A stretch of 57,065 nt of DNA from Aeromonas media. Lineage in GTDB: Bacteria; Pseudomonadota; Gammaproteobacteria; Enterobacterales; Aeromonadaceae. The notes beneath the pieces were generated by a model. The model was not told the DNA's origin, searched no databases, and saw nothing but the letters and a program-made list of their open reading frames with translations. Below are positions 24,535-32,912 of this stretch, piece after piece; positions within the stretch are counted from its first letter, which is position 1, and every line of letters begins with the position of its first letter. The position numbers and the translations under genes are program-made. The stretch spans positions 1-57,065 of the forward strand of contig NZ_CDBZ01000091.1 in NCBI RefSeq assembly GCF_000819985.1, read 5' to 3'.

Positions 24535-25914
24535 TTATTGGGCCCGGGAAAGCGCGGTGCAGGCCTCCGGGCTCGCGAAGCGGCCATAGATGAACCTCAG
24601 CCGCGCCCCCAGCATCAGGGCGGCGCCGGTGAGGCCGACGATGAAGCCGACCCAGAAACCCTGCGGCCCCATGCGCGGCACCACCCAGTCGGTCAGCCCC
24701 AGGATCATGCCGGTGGGCAGCCCCATGCCCCAGTAGGCGATGATGGTGATGTAGAAAATCGCCTGGGTGTCCTTGTAGCCGCGCAGGGCGGCGGCGGCCA
24801 CCACCTGCACCGAATCGGAGATCTGGTAGATGGCGGCGAAGAACAGCAGGGTGGCGGCCAGCGTGATCACCTGGAGATCATCGGTATAGATGCCTGCGAT
24901 GGGCTCGCGCAGCAACACCGTCAGGGCGGCGGTACCGGCGGCCACCGCCATGCCGAGCATCAGACCGGTGCGGGCGGCGACCCGGGCCTGCTCCGGCTGG
25001 CCTTCCCCTATGCTGTGGCCGACTCTGATGGTCACGCCGACGCCAATGGAGAGCGGCAGCATGAACACCAGGCTGGAGAAGTTCAGCGCTATCTGGTGGC
25101 TCGCCACCGTCTCGGCGCCGAAGGGTGCCAGCATCAGTGCCACCACGGTGAACAGGGTTACCTCGCAGAATATGGCCATGGCGATGGGGAACCCTAAGCG
25201 AAACAGGCGCCAGATCCGGCTGCCGTTGGGGCGTGCCAGCTGGGCGCACAGGTTGATCTTCTTGAAGTGGGGGGAGAGCTTCACGTAGGCGATCATCGCC
25301 AGCAGCATGGCCCAGAGCACGATGGCGGTGGCCACGCCGCAGCCGACGCCACCGAGTTTCGGCATGCCAAAGTGGCCGTGGATGAAGATGTAGTTGGCGG
25401 GGATGTTGACCGCCAGCCCGACAAACCCGATCACCATGGTGGGCATGGTGTGGGAGAGTCCCTCGCTGAAATTGCGCAGCACCTGGAACAGCACGAAGGC
25501 GGGTAGGCCCCACAGGATGGCGTGCAGGTAACCGGCGGTCTTCTCCGCCATCACGGGATCTACATCCATGAACTGCAACGCCAGCGGGCTGAAGTAGAGC
25601 GCCAGCATGGCGATGGGGGTCACCATCAGCGCCAGCCAGAAGCCCTGGTGCACGGCCGGGCGGATCTCGTCCCGTTTGCGGGCCCCGTTGAGCTGGGAAA
25701 CGATGGGGGTGAGCGCCATGATGATGCCCTGCACCAGCAAGATGATCGGCAGCCAGAAGCTGGAGGCCACCGACACGGCGGCGAGATCCACGGCGCTGAC
25801 CTGCCCCGCCATCACGGTATCGACGAAGTTCATGGCGATCTGGGCCACCTGGGCCACCAGTATGGGGCTGGCTAGGCGAACGAGCTGCTTCGCCTCGGTC
25901 CAATAACGTTGCAC
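24535..25914 (-). CDS. norM: MATE-family Na+/drug antiporter NorM
   Basis: The 459-aa protein has twelve predicted membrane helices and strong resemblance to NorM/MdtK: MNFVDTVMAGQVSAVDLAAV in the first helices, MVIGFVGLAVNIPANYIFI, and GGVGCGVATAIV. It exports cationic drugs and dyes from the cytoplasm using Na+ or H+. The start is taken as GTG 25914, since GGAGG lies five bases before it; the GTG at 25920 would overlap that site. It reads away from yaeP and ribE; mdtK and the riboflavin synthase gene are also neighbours in E. coli. Confidence 0.93.
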   Translation of the reverse strand: MQRYWTEAKQLVRLASPILVAQVAQIAMNFVDTVMAGQVSAVDLAAVSVASSFWLPIILLVQGIIMALTPIVSQLNGARKRDEIRPAVHQGFWLALMVTPIAMLALYFSPLALQFMDVDPVMAEKTAGYLHAILWGLPAFVLFQVLRNFSEGLSHTMPTMVIGFVGLAVNIPANYIFIHGHFGMPKLGGVGCGVATAIVLWAMLLAMIAYVKLSPHFKKINLCAQLARPNGSRIWRLFRLGFPIAMAIFCEVTLFTVVALMLAPFGAETVASHQIALNFSSLVFMLPLSIGVGVTIRVGHSIGEGQPEQARVAARTGLMLGMAVAAGTAALTVLLREPIAGIYTDDLQVITLAATLLFFAAIYQISDSVQVVAAAALRGYKDTQAIFYITIIAYWGMGLPTGMILGLTDWVVPRMGPQGFWVGFIVGLTGAALMLGARLRFIYGRFASPEACTALSRAQ

Positions 25915-26065
25915 TGACACCTCCGAGTGGATCAGATAAAAGAGAAAAGAACGGGTAAATGAGAGGGGCTTTTATCTCCTGCCGGGAGGAGACAAAACGC
26001 GGGGGTGTCATTCTAGCCTGAAAATCCGCCAACGGGGAAGGTTGGCGGTGCATTTCTACCCGAGA

Positions 26066-26272
26066 TCAGGCGTCTTCGTGATCGCTGATCAGCAGGTTGG
26101 CGGCGGCGTAGGCGGCCTGCTCGCGCAGATCCGCAGGCACCCTGTCGTCGCTTGCCACGGCGTTGAGCGCCCGTATGCTGGCGGCGATGGCCTGGGGCAC
26201 ATAGCCCTGCTCGCCGGAGCCTATCTGGTTGTAGGCGATGCGAATGGCTTCACAGCACTGATATACCTGCAT
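26066..26272 (-). CDS. yaeP: YaeP family protein (UPF0253)
   Basis: This 68-aa protein matches YaeP in length and motifs: [19 protein letters not shown] and [16 protein letters not shown], compared with the E. coli [14 protein letters not shown] end. The family is conserved in enterics and relatives but has no known function. ATG 26272 is preceded by GAGGAAAC. It lies upstream of norM on the same strand, 151 bp away, and is divergent from ribE. Confidence 0.9.
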   Translation of the reverse strand: MQVYQCCEAIRIAYNQIGSGEQGYVPQAIAASIRALNAVASDDRVPADLREQAAYAAANLLISDHEDA

Positions 26273-26408
26273 TTTTGTTTCCTCGTTAAGCCTGGATTGA
26301 ATGGGGTCACTATAACGATCGGGGCCCGCCTTGTCAGCCGACGCCCTTGTCTTGCACTGTGGCCGGGGGTAACCTGCCGACAATTTTATTACAGCGTGGA
26401 GACGAGAC

Positions 26409-27026
26409 ATGTTCACCGGCATAGTACAGGGAACCGCCGAACTGGTGGCCATCGAAGAGCTGCCCAACTTTCGCACCCATGTGATCCGCATGCCGAGCCC
26501 GGCCTGGGGTGAGGGGCTGGCGCTTGGCGCCTCCGTGGCCCACAACGGCTGCTGCCTGACGGTCACCCGGGTGGAGGGGGACCTGGTCAGCTTCGATCTG
26601 ATGCAGGAGACCCTGCGCCTGACCAACCTCGGTGCGCTCGGGGTAGGGGACAAGGTCAACGTGGAGCGGGCCGCCCGCTTTGGCGACGAGATTGGCGGCC
26701 ATGCCATGTCCGGCCACATCATGGGCACGGCCGAGGTCACCTCGGTCATCGACACCCCCAACAATCGCCAGGTGTGGTACCGCCTCGCCCCCGAACTGAT
26801 GAAATACGTGCTGACCAAGGGCTACATCGGCATCGACGGTATCAGCCTGACCATAGGCGAGGTGCGCGGCAGCGAGTTTTGCGTCAACCTCATTCCCGAG
26901 ACCCTGGCCCGCACCAACCTGGGCTGGATCAAGGCGGGCTGGCAGACCAATATCGAGATCGATCCCCAGACCCAGGCCATCGTCGACACGGTGGAGCGGG
27001 TGCTGGCGGCGCGCCAGTCAGCCTGA
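26409..27026 (+). CDS. ribE: Riboflavin synthase alpha subunit
   Basis: The 205-aa protein converts two 6,7-dimethyl-8-ribityllumazines to riboflavin and 5-amino-6-ribitylaminouracil. It starts with the diagnostic [12 protein letters not shown] and has two similar beta-barrel halves (about 1-97 and 98-190); NGCCLTV and DGISLTI are the matching lumazine-binding segments of each. Length fits the E. coli enzyme (213 aa; called ribC or ribE). No FMN riboswitch-like sequence was seen upstream. It is the only gene of its strand here. Confidence 0.95.
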   Translation: MFTGIVQGTAELVAIEELPNFRTHVIRMPSPAWGEGLALGASVAHNGCCLTVTRVEGDLVSFDLMQETLRLTNLGALGVGDKVNVERAARFGDEIGGHAMSGHIMGTAEVTSVIDTPNNRQVWYRLAPELMKYVLTKGYIGIDGISLTIGEVRGSEFCVNLIPETLARTNLGWIKAGWQTNIEIDPQTQAIVDTVERVLAARQSA

Positions 27027-27369
27027 TCCGCCTGCGTTCACCCCTCAAGCTGGGCCATGCATCATGGGGACCTGTCCTATCCGTGGCTGTAAAGGCTTCA
27101 GTCAGTGCAGAACCCCGGCCGTCATGGGCCTGTGTCCGCATCTTGCAGCGGCTGAGCCAGAAGAAGCCCATCGAGATGACGGGCCCAAAGCGATGAACAG
27201 GAGAACCCTGTGGCGAGGATAAACACCATGCCCGGTGTGGCCAGCAACCCCTTGGCCTGCTGTGTCTCACGGAGCCTGGCTGTCTGACGCTGGCCGAAGG
27301 ATGAAACCGGACCTACACTTCGAGTGTCTGGCACATCCATGAGCCGACAACCATCACATAAGCGACAAG
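27027..27369 (+). other. Noncoding stretch after ribE
   Basis: No convincing protein is encoded on either strand. The stretch contains a small ACACT-TCG-AGTGT hairpin (27313-27325) and leads directly into the strong hairpin at 27370-27413. It could be the 3' untranslated end of the ribE transcript, a small RNA gene, or decayed sequence. Confidence 0.4.
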
Positions 27370-27419
27370 GCCCCTTGGCGAACTTCAGGATGATTTGAGG
27401 TTCTCCGAGGGGCTTTTTT
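27370..27419 (+). terminator. Very strong terminator or small-RNA 3' end
   Basis: GCCCCTTGG (27370-27378) pairs with CCGAGGGGC (27405-27413), and directly inside GAACTTCA (27380-27387) pairs with TGAGGTTC (27396-27403), with one C/T mismatch (27379/27404) and two G-U pairs. The loop is GGATGATT. Six T residues follow (27414-27419). The nearest upstream gene end is 343 bp away. Confidence 0.8.
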
Positions 27420-27577
27420 CTATGGGATCATTTTGAGGGCTCAGGTACTTGAGGAGAAGCGAGCCTGGATTCGACAGCATGGCGTCGCAGTCCTCATCCC
27501 CAGCGCAGGGTGACGCCATCACGTATGCACACGATGATACAGGCTGCTTCATGCAGGCCGAGCCATCGAAACGGCAA

Positions 27578-27781
27578 TCAGAACATCTGCTCGTCGTCCG
27601 CATCCACAAACAGCTGCAGGCAGTCGCGAGCGTCATCCCGGTGCAATCGCAGGTGGATCGGATTGCAACAGGCCATGCAGTCCTCGTAGAACTCCTGATC
27701 CCCCTGGCTGGCATCCAGCTCGACCCGGGTGTGGTGGCCGCAGTGCGGGCAAACGATGCGCTTGCTGATGTATTCGATCAT
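27578..27781 (-). CDS. CPXCG-motif cysteine-rich protein
   Basis: This 67-aa protein has an N-terminal CPHCGHH motif and a second pair in YEDCMACCNPIHLRLH, four cysteines that fit a zinc ribbon. The C-terminus is acidic (DADDEQMF). Proteins named for the CPXCG motif are common in gamma-proteobacteria without known function. ATG 27781 has GAGGAGG upstream. It lies in the same direction as hxpB, but downstream of it by about 150 bp. Confidence 0.85.
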   Translation of the reverse strand: MIEYISKRIVCPHCGHHTRVELDASQGDQEFYEDCMACCNPIHLRLHRDDARDCLQLFVDADDEQMF

Positions 27782-27934
27782 GGTGACCTCCTCGGGCCCT
27801 TGGGCCGCCTCTCTCCCTGATTCTAGTCGGCAAGAGGCGGCCCAACCGCGAGCGGGCGCACGTTTATGACAGGGGTCAAGGGATGCACGGTGCCCCGATG
27901 TTCTGATCCGACACGCCCTTGGCCCCGGATGGAT

Positions 27935-28594
27935 TCAAGCCACCCAGCGGGCCAGCATGTCGGCATCCAGCTCGGCGAGCGAATGCAGCTGGTGATCGGC
28001 GATGGCGAGGCGTGGATCGCCGACCAGGGCCGGGTCCGGCACGATCAGCGCCTTCATGGAGGCCGCCTTGGCCGCCAGCAGACCGGTGAAGCTGTCCTCA
28101 ATGGCGAGGCAGTGCACGGGCTCCACTCCCAGCTTCTCGGCGGCGTGGATATAGACATCCGGGTGCGGCTTGCCAAAGCGCTCCACCTCGGCGGAGTGGA
28201 CCGCCATGAAGCGATCCCGGATGCCGAGTTTGCCGAGCACCGCCTCCACCATGGTGAAGGGTGAGGAGGTGGCGAGCCCGATCTTGAGCCCTTGCGCCTC
28301 GATGAGGTCGAGGGCTTCCAGCACGCCGGCCTTGGCCTGACCTTCCTGCAGGATGAGCGCTATCACCTGATCCAGGATGCGCTGGACTACCTCTTCCTGG
28401 GTCGGGCCGCTCCAGGGGCGCAGGCGATACCAGTGGGCCACCAGCTGATCGATGCGCACCCCTATGGTGGAGTTGCAGTCCTCCTCGGTGTGGAAGTGGC
28501 CCAGCTCGGAGAAGACGGCCATCTGGGCCCGTTGCCAAAAGGGTTCCGAGTCGATCAGAACGCCATCCATATCGAAGATCACGGCAGTTAACAT
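27935..28594 (-). CDS. hxpB: HAD-family sugar phosphatase, HxpB/YniC-like
   Basis: This 219-aa haloacid-dehalogenase-type phosphatase follows E. coli YniC (HxpB) along its whole length. Motif I is IFDMDGVLIDSEPFW with the nucleophile Asp, motif II is LATSSPFTMVEAV, motif III Lys is in ERFGKPHPDVYIHAAEKLGV, and motif IV is AIEDSFTGLLAAKAA. The alpha-helical cap carries RPWSGPTQEEV. It hydrolyses small hexose phosphates such as 2-deoxyglucose 6-phosphate. It lies 128 bp after purT with a hairpin between them. Confidence 0.9.
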   Translation of the reverse strand: MLTAVIFDMDGVLIDSEPFWQRAQMAVFSELGHFHTEEDCNSTIGVRIDQLVAHWYRLRPWSGPTQEEVVQRILDQVIALILQEGQAKAGVLEALDLIEAQGLKIGLATSSPFTMVEAVLGKLGIRDRFMAVHSAEVERFGKPHPDVYIHAAEKLGVEPVHCLAIEDSFTGLLAAKAASMKALIVPDPALVGDPRLAIADHQLHSLAELDADMLARWVA

Positions 28595-28651
28595 CTTGTA
28601 CTCCTGAGATAGATGAAGGGGGGATTATAAGCCCGGCGCTTCAATGGAAAA

Positions 28652-28673
28652 GGGGCAGTCACCTGCCCCTTGC
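28652..28673 (-). terminator. Terminator of purT
   Basis: AAGGGGCAG (28652-28660) pairs perfectly with CTGCCCCTT (28665-28673) around TCAC; on the minus strand TTTCC follows, a short U-run. Confidence 0.65.
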
Positions 28674-28722
28674 GCCGGATCACGCAGATAAACGTTTGTT
28701 TTGACGTGACAAAGAGAGCGCT

Positions 28723-29901
28723 CTAGAAGAGCACCTCGACCCGGGCGGCGACCGCCTTGGCCTGTTCGACCGCTTCATTGCAATCTTCGCCCCGGGCCAG
28801 CGCCACGCCGAGACGGCGGCGACCGGCGATCTCGGGTTTGCCGAACAGACGCAACTGGGCACCCGGTACCAGAGCCAGGGCCTCGCCAATGGCGCCATAG
28901 CGGATGTTCTGGCTGTGGCCTTCCCGCAACACCACGGCGGAGGCGCTCGGCCCGAACTGGGTGATGGTGCCGACCGGCAGCCCCAGAATGGCCCGTACGT
29001 GCAGGGCGAACTCGGAGAGATCCTGGGAGATCAGGGTTACCATGCCGGTGTCGTGGGGGCGGGGCGAAACTTCGCTGAACCACACCTCGTCGCCCCTGAT
29101 GAAGAGCTCCACCCCGAACAGACCATGACCGCCGAGGGCCTCGACCACCTTGGCCGCGACCTCTTTGGCGCGGGCCAGCGCCAGCTCGCTCATGGCTTGC
29201 GGCTGCCAGGATTCGCGGTAGTCGCCATCTTCCTGCCGATGGCCTATGGGATCGCAGAAGTGAATGCCGTCCACGGCGCGCACCGTGAGCAGCGTTATCT
29301 CGTACTCGAAGGGCACGAAGCCTTCGACTATCACCTTGCCACGACCGGCGCGGCCACCCTCCTGGGCATAGGTCCAGCTCTCGTCCAGTTTGGCAAGATC
29401 GCGCAGCAGGCTCTGGCCCTTGCCGGAGGAGCTCATCACGGGTTTCACCACGCAGGGCAGGCCTATGGCCTCGACGGCGGCGACGAAATCCTCCTTGCTC
29501 TGGGCGAAGCGGTAGGAAGAGGTGGGAAGGCCCAGCTCTTCGGCGGCGAGGCGGCGGATCCCCTCCCGGTTCATGGTGAGCTGGGTGGCGCGGGCGTTGG
29601 GCACGACCCTGACCCCTTCCTGCTCAAGCTGCGCCAGGGTATCGGTGGCGATGGCTTCAATCTCGGGGATGATAAGGTCGGGCTTGACCTCGGCCACCAG
29701 GGCGCGCAGGGCGGCACCATCGAGCATATCCAGCACGTGGGCTTTGTGGGCAACCTGCATGGCGGGAGCATTGGCGTAGCGGTCGGCGGCGATCACTTCT
29801 ATGCCAAGGCGTTGCAGCTCGATGGCGACTTCCTTGCCGAGTTCGCCTGAACCGAGCAGCAGGGCACGGGTGGCAGCGGGGCGGGTGGCGGTTCCAAACA
29901 T
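28723..29901 (-). CDS. purT: Formate-dependent phosphoribosylglycinamide formyltransferase PurT
   Basis: This 392-aa ATP-grasp enzyme makes formyl-GAR from GAR, formate and ATP in purine synthesis, an alternative to PurN. It has the same length as E. coli PurT. The N-terminal [20 protein letters not shown] is the PurK/PurT Rossmann-like start; ATP-grasp residues appear in [15 protein letters not shown] and [28 protein letters not shown] 29901 has AGGAGAG at perfect spacing, so the seven extra codons upstream were left out. I found no PurR box in front of it. Confidence 0.97.
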   Translation of the reverse strand: MFGTATRPAATRALLLGSGELGKEVAIELQRLGIEVIAADRYANAPAMQVAHKAHVLDMLDGAALRALVAEVKPDLIIPEIEAIATDTLAQLEQEGVRVVPNARATQLTMNREGIRRLAAEELGLPTSSYRFAQSKEDFVAAVEAIGLPCVVKPVMSSSGKGQSLLRDLAKLDESWTYAQEGGRAGRGKVIVEGFVPFEYEITLLTVRAVDGIHFCDPIGHRQEDGDYRESWQPQAMSELALARAKEVAAKVVEALGGHGLFGVELFIRGDEVWFSEVSPRPHDTGMVTLISQDLSEFALHVRAILGLPVGTITQFGPSASAVVLREGHSQNIRYGAIGEALALVPGAQLRLFGKPEIAGRRRLGVALARGEDCNEAVEQAKAVAARVEVLF

Positions 29902-29948
29902 CTGATCTCTCCTGATGTCCATGGTCAGGGTTGCTGACCCGAGTGAGT

Positions 29949-29976
29949 AAAAAAAGAGGCACGCATGGCGTACCTC
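29949..29976 (-). terminator. Terminator of the EamA permease gene
   Basis: GAGGCACGC (29956-29964) pairs with GCGTACCTC (29968-29976), one G-U included; on the minus strand seven T residues follow (29949-29955). It overlaps the stop codon of the permease gene and insulates purT. Confidence 0.85.
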
Positions 29977-30865
29977 AGGAAACGGATTTGTGGGCGCGCT
30001 GCTCCAGATGGGTCAGCAGCATGATGGCGCCTATGATGATGGCGGCGCCGAGCCACAATCGGCCGGGAGGCGCCCAGCCAAACACCAGCCAGCCCGCCAG
30101 TACGTTCATGGGCAGTTTGGCAAAGTCAAAGGGTTGCACGAAGGAGGCCTCGGCCACGCTGTAGGCGCGGGCGATGGACATCTGGGCCAGGGCCGACAGC
30201 ACCCCGGAGGCCGCCACCAGCAGCCACTGGATCTCGCTTGGCCACTGCCATTCCGGCAGGGCCAGCATGGCGTTGAAGGGGGTGCTGAAGATGAGCAGGT
30301 AGACCACTATGGTGTGGGACGATTCGCTCGCCGCCTGATAGCGCACCAGCAGGGAGTAACCGGCCCAGAACAGGGCGGCCGCCACCGGCAGCAGGGAGGC
30401 CCAGCTGAAGTCATCGGTCCAGGGGGCCAGGATCAGCATGGCGCCGACAAAGCCCGCCAGGGTGGCCAGGATGCGTGCCCGGCTCACCTGCTCCTTGAGC
30501 AGCAAGGCGGAGCCGAGGGTGGCGAACAGGGGGGAGGTCATCAAGAGTGCTATGCCCTGCCAGATGGGCACGGGCACCGCCAGCGCCCAGAGCCAGAACT
30601 GGATGCCGATGACTGCCAGGGCGACGCGCAGCAGGTGCAGCCGCAGCTGGTTGGTCATCAGGGATTGGCGCAGGCCGTGACGAACGAGCCAGGGCAGCAG
30701 GCAGATCAGGGCGACCAGGTATTGGTGAAAGGCGACCTGGGTCGAGGGGAGGCCGAGCTTGAAGCTGACAAACTGGCTCAGGCTGTTGACGGCGGCAAAG
30801 CAGAGGCCTGCCACCATCATCCAGACTGCACCGGCAAAGGGGGAGTGCCTGCGGGAGGGTGCCAT
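29975..30865 (-). CDS. EamA/DMT-family permease
   Basis: The 296-aa inner-membrane protein has ten hydrophobic helices in two EamA repeats, typical of drug/metabolite transporters such as RhaT or YdcZ relatives. The first repeat includes [20 protein letters not shown] and the second [12 protein letters not shown]. The C-terminus is basic and cytosolic. The substrate cannot be told from sequence. It is upstream of purT on the same strand but has its own terminator. Confidence 0.85.
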   Translation of the reverse strand: MAPSRRHSPFAGAVWMMVAGLCFAAVNSLSQFVSFKLGLPSTQVAFHQYLVALICLLPWLVRHGLRQSLMTNQLRLHLLRVALAVIGIQFWLWALAVPVPIWQGIALLMTSPLFATLGSALLLKEQVSRARILATLAGFVGAMLILAPWTDDFSWASLLPVAAALFWAGYSLLVRYQAASESSHTIVVYLLIFSTPFNAMLALPEWQWPSEIQWLLVAASGVLSALAQMSIARAYSVAEASFVQPFDFAKLPMNVLAGWLVFGWAPPGRLWLGAAIIIGAIMLLTHLEQRAHKSVS

Positions 30866-31091
30866 GGGATCCGGGTCACTTAAAAAAAGTGCGGCGGATC
30901 ATAACGGCAATCGTTTGTTCTGCCAAGGCCGGGGTGCTTGGTGAGTACCTAGCTGGCGAGGAAGTGCACAATCATCAAAATATTTGAATAACTTGAGCAT
31001 CTATTTTCGCTATCCGCCTTGAAACTCAATCTTTATAGTGACCTCCATCGACAGCCAAGCTGTTCAACCGACAACCAAATGGAGTTTCACC

Positions 31092-31679
31092 ATGGCCAAT
31101 ATCCTCGTTCTCAAGTCCAGCATCCTGGGCCAATATTCCCAATCCAACGCCCTGATCGACGGCTACCTGGCCGAACGCCAGGGTGACAGCGTCACTGTGC
31201 GTGATCTGGCAACCCTGAACCTGCCGGTGCTCGATGGCGAGCTGGCCATGGGCCTGCGTGGTGGCGAAAACCTCAACGAGCGTCAGCTGGCCGTGCTGGC
31301 CCAGTCCGACGAGCTGGTGGCCGAGCTCAAGGCGAGCGATCTGGTGATCATCGCTGCCCCCATGTATAACTTCAACATCCCGACCCAGCTGAAGAACTGG
31401 ATCGATCTGGTGGCCCGTGCCGGCGTTACCTTCCGCTACACCGAGACCGGCCCGGTCGGCCTGGTGGAGAACACCCGCGCCCTGGTGGTCAGCCCCCGTG
31501 GTGGCATGCATGTGGGCAATGCCACCGATCTGGTGACGCCCTACATGCGCACCGTGCTGGGCTTCATCGGCATCAACGAAGTGGACTTCATCTACGCCGA
31601 GGGCATGGGCATGGGCCCGGAGGCGCAGGCCAAGGGCATCGAGCAGGCGAAAGAGCAGCTGGAAACCCTGGCATACTGA
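31092..31679 (+). CDS. azoR: FMN-dependent NADH-azoreductase AzoR
   Basis: This 195-aa flavodoxin-like enzyme reduces quinones and azo dyes in two-electron steps. Diagnostic segments are [19 protein letters not shown] (FMN phosphate loop), [20 protein letters not shown] (the classical azoreductase motif) and VVSPRGGM. Length fits the family (about 200 aa). ATG 31092 is preceded by GGAG. It is a single gene closed by an exceptionally strong terminator. Confidence 0.95.
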   Translation: MANILVLKSSILGQYSQSNALIDGYLAERQGDSVTVRDLATLNLPVLDGELAMGLRGGENLNERQLAVLAQSDELVAELKASDLVIIAAPMYNFNIPTQLKNWIDLVARAGVTFRYTETGPVGLVENTRALVVSPRGGMHVGNATDLVTPYMRTVLGFIGINEVDFIYAEGMGMGPEAQAKGIEQAKEQLETLAY

Positions 31680-31712
31680 TGCCGTGACGGTTGCCTGCTC
31701 ATCCAGGTCGTG

Positions 31713-31750
31713 AAACAACAACGCAGCCATCAGGCTGCGTTGTTGTTTTC
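31713..31750. terminator. Bidirectional terminator after azoR
   Basis: A perfect 16-bp stem, AAACAACAACGCAGCC (31713-31728) and GGCTGCGTTGTTGTTT (31733-31748), closes around ATCA. The stem ends in T-rich sequence on both strands, so it can serve azoR and the converging small gene. Confidence 0.88.
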
Positions 31751-31769
31751 AGATGGCGGACGCCACTCT

Positions 31770-31946
31770 TCAATCCCAGATAAAGCGACGGCAGCCGCTG
31801 CCGACCAGCAGACAGACCACCACCAGGGATCCCAGCAGCAGGCTGCTGAGCCACTGCTCTGTACTCTGGGGCAGATGAGGGGAGAAGAGGCTGATCGTGA
31901 AGAGGGCGCTGATGATGATCAGGCTGGTCTGTCGGGTCAGGATCAT
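31770..31946 (-). CDS. Small two-helix membrane protein
   Basis: The 58-aa product has two hydrophobic helices (LIIISALFTISLF and LLLGSLVVVCLLVG), a short charged loop between them and a basic end GCRRFIWD. ATG 31946 is preceded by AAGGA with eight bases of spacing. The longer frame to 32015 lacks a site and adds a basic, unconserved leader. I know no family; it converges on azoR across the strong terminator. Possible membrane stress or accessory peptide, but that is a guess. Confidence 0.55.
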   Translation of the reverse strand: MILTRQTSLIIISALFTISLFSPHLPQSTEQWLSSLLLGSLVVVCLLVGSGCRRFIWD

Positions 31947-32106
31947 GGGGTCGTCCTTGGCTGATGGTGAGCGAAATAAGGCTAACCGCCCTCTGTGACA
32001 GCCTGATGTATCCATACCTCAGGCCCATGGTCCAGCGGGGGTGCACTCACCTTAGCAGTTTTTGCCGCCACGGCCAGCGCCATGCGACAGCTTGTGATCC
32101 GGATCC

Positions 32107-32295
32107 CTATCTGAACTGCTTTTGATCAGGCTGGTAGTGGAAATCGCCGCCGGCCAGCCGTGCGATCAGGGCCTCCTTGTCGAGATCCTGCGCCCGGCAG
32201 AGATCGTCCAGATCAGCGTAATGATCACGAAGCTGCATGTTGACCACGCTCAGCAGCATGTTGATATCCATGGTGGCAAAGCGGGTCAGGTTCAT
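32107..32295 (-). CDS. DUF4250 family protein
   Basis: This 62-aa protein matches the DUF4250 pattern: MDINMLLSVVNMQLRDHY, then DLDDLCRAQDLDKEALIARL, ending DFHYQPDQKQF. The function is unknown. Its ATG overlaps the stop of the upstream MarR gene as ATGA (32292-32295), so the two are translationally coupled. Confidence 0.85.
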   Translation of the reverse strand: MNLTRFATMDINMLLSVVNMQLRDHYADLDDLCRAQDLDKEALIARLAGGDFHYQPDQKQFR

Positions 32296-32762
32296 GATTG
32301 TTGCTCGCTGTCCAGCAGGTGGAGTTGTTCGATGGCGTCGCTCACGCTTTGCAGGTGCAGCCGTATGCTCTGACGTGCCTCGGCGGGCAAATAGTCGGTG
32401 AGGGTGTGCTGCCAGCTGCCAGCTTCGGTCTTGAGCTGCTGGAACAGGGTGAGCCCCGCCGGGGTGAAGGAGACCAGACTGATGCGCTTGTCCTGGGCGC
32501 TGCTCTCGGTGAACAGAATACCCTTCTCCACCAGACGGTGGATCTCGCGGGAGATCCGCACCTTGTCCATCCCGCTCGCCTCCACCAGCTCTTTCTGGCT
32601 GATGGGATAGTGGGGGCCGAGCACCATCATCAGGCGCCATTGGGGCACCGTCAGCTGGTACCGCTGCTGGTAAAACTGTTCAAAGGTATCGCGCACCATT
32701 TCAGCGGCATGAACCAGCTGATAGGGAGGATAGTGCGCGAGCAGCTCTATGATCTTCGACAT
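32292..32762 (-). CDS. MarR-family transcriptional regulator
   Basis: This 156-aa winged helix protein has the MarR core: QLTVPQWRLMMVLGPHYPIS, the recognition helix region QKELVEASGMDKVRISREIHRL and the wing KGILFTESSAQDKRISLVSFT. Long N- and C-terminal helices make the dimer interface. ATG 32762 is preceded by AGGA; longer frames add an unconserved leader. It is the first gene of a two-gene operon with the DUF4250 gene. The regulated genes are not evident. Confidence 0.92.
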   Translation of the reverse strand: MSKIIELLAHYPPYQLVHAAEMVRDTFEQFYQQRYQLTVPQWRLMMVLGPHYPISQKELVEASGMDKVRISREIHRLVEKGILFTESSAQDKRISLVSFTPAGLTLFQQLKTEAGSWQHTLTDYLPAEARQSIRLHLQSVSDAIEQLHLLDSEQQS

Positions 32763-32912
32763 ATGACATCCTGCTGTGGCGGCTGCATCGGGTGCAGTTT
32801 CTTTTGATACTTTGACCTTGATGATACGTAACACAAGGGCATTTGTCTGAACGGGCATCAGAAAAATGTGCGTTTGCGCACGTGTTGCGCTACGGATCCG
32901 GCAACCAGGGTC

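Noticed and set aside
27027..27420. CsrB-like RNA with many GGA motifs
   Set aside because: About seven GGA triplets occur in the stretch, roughly what base composition predicts, and only one lies in a clear hairpin loop.
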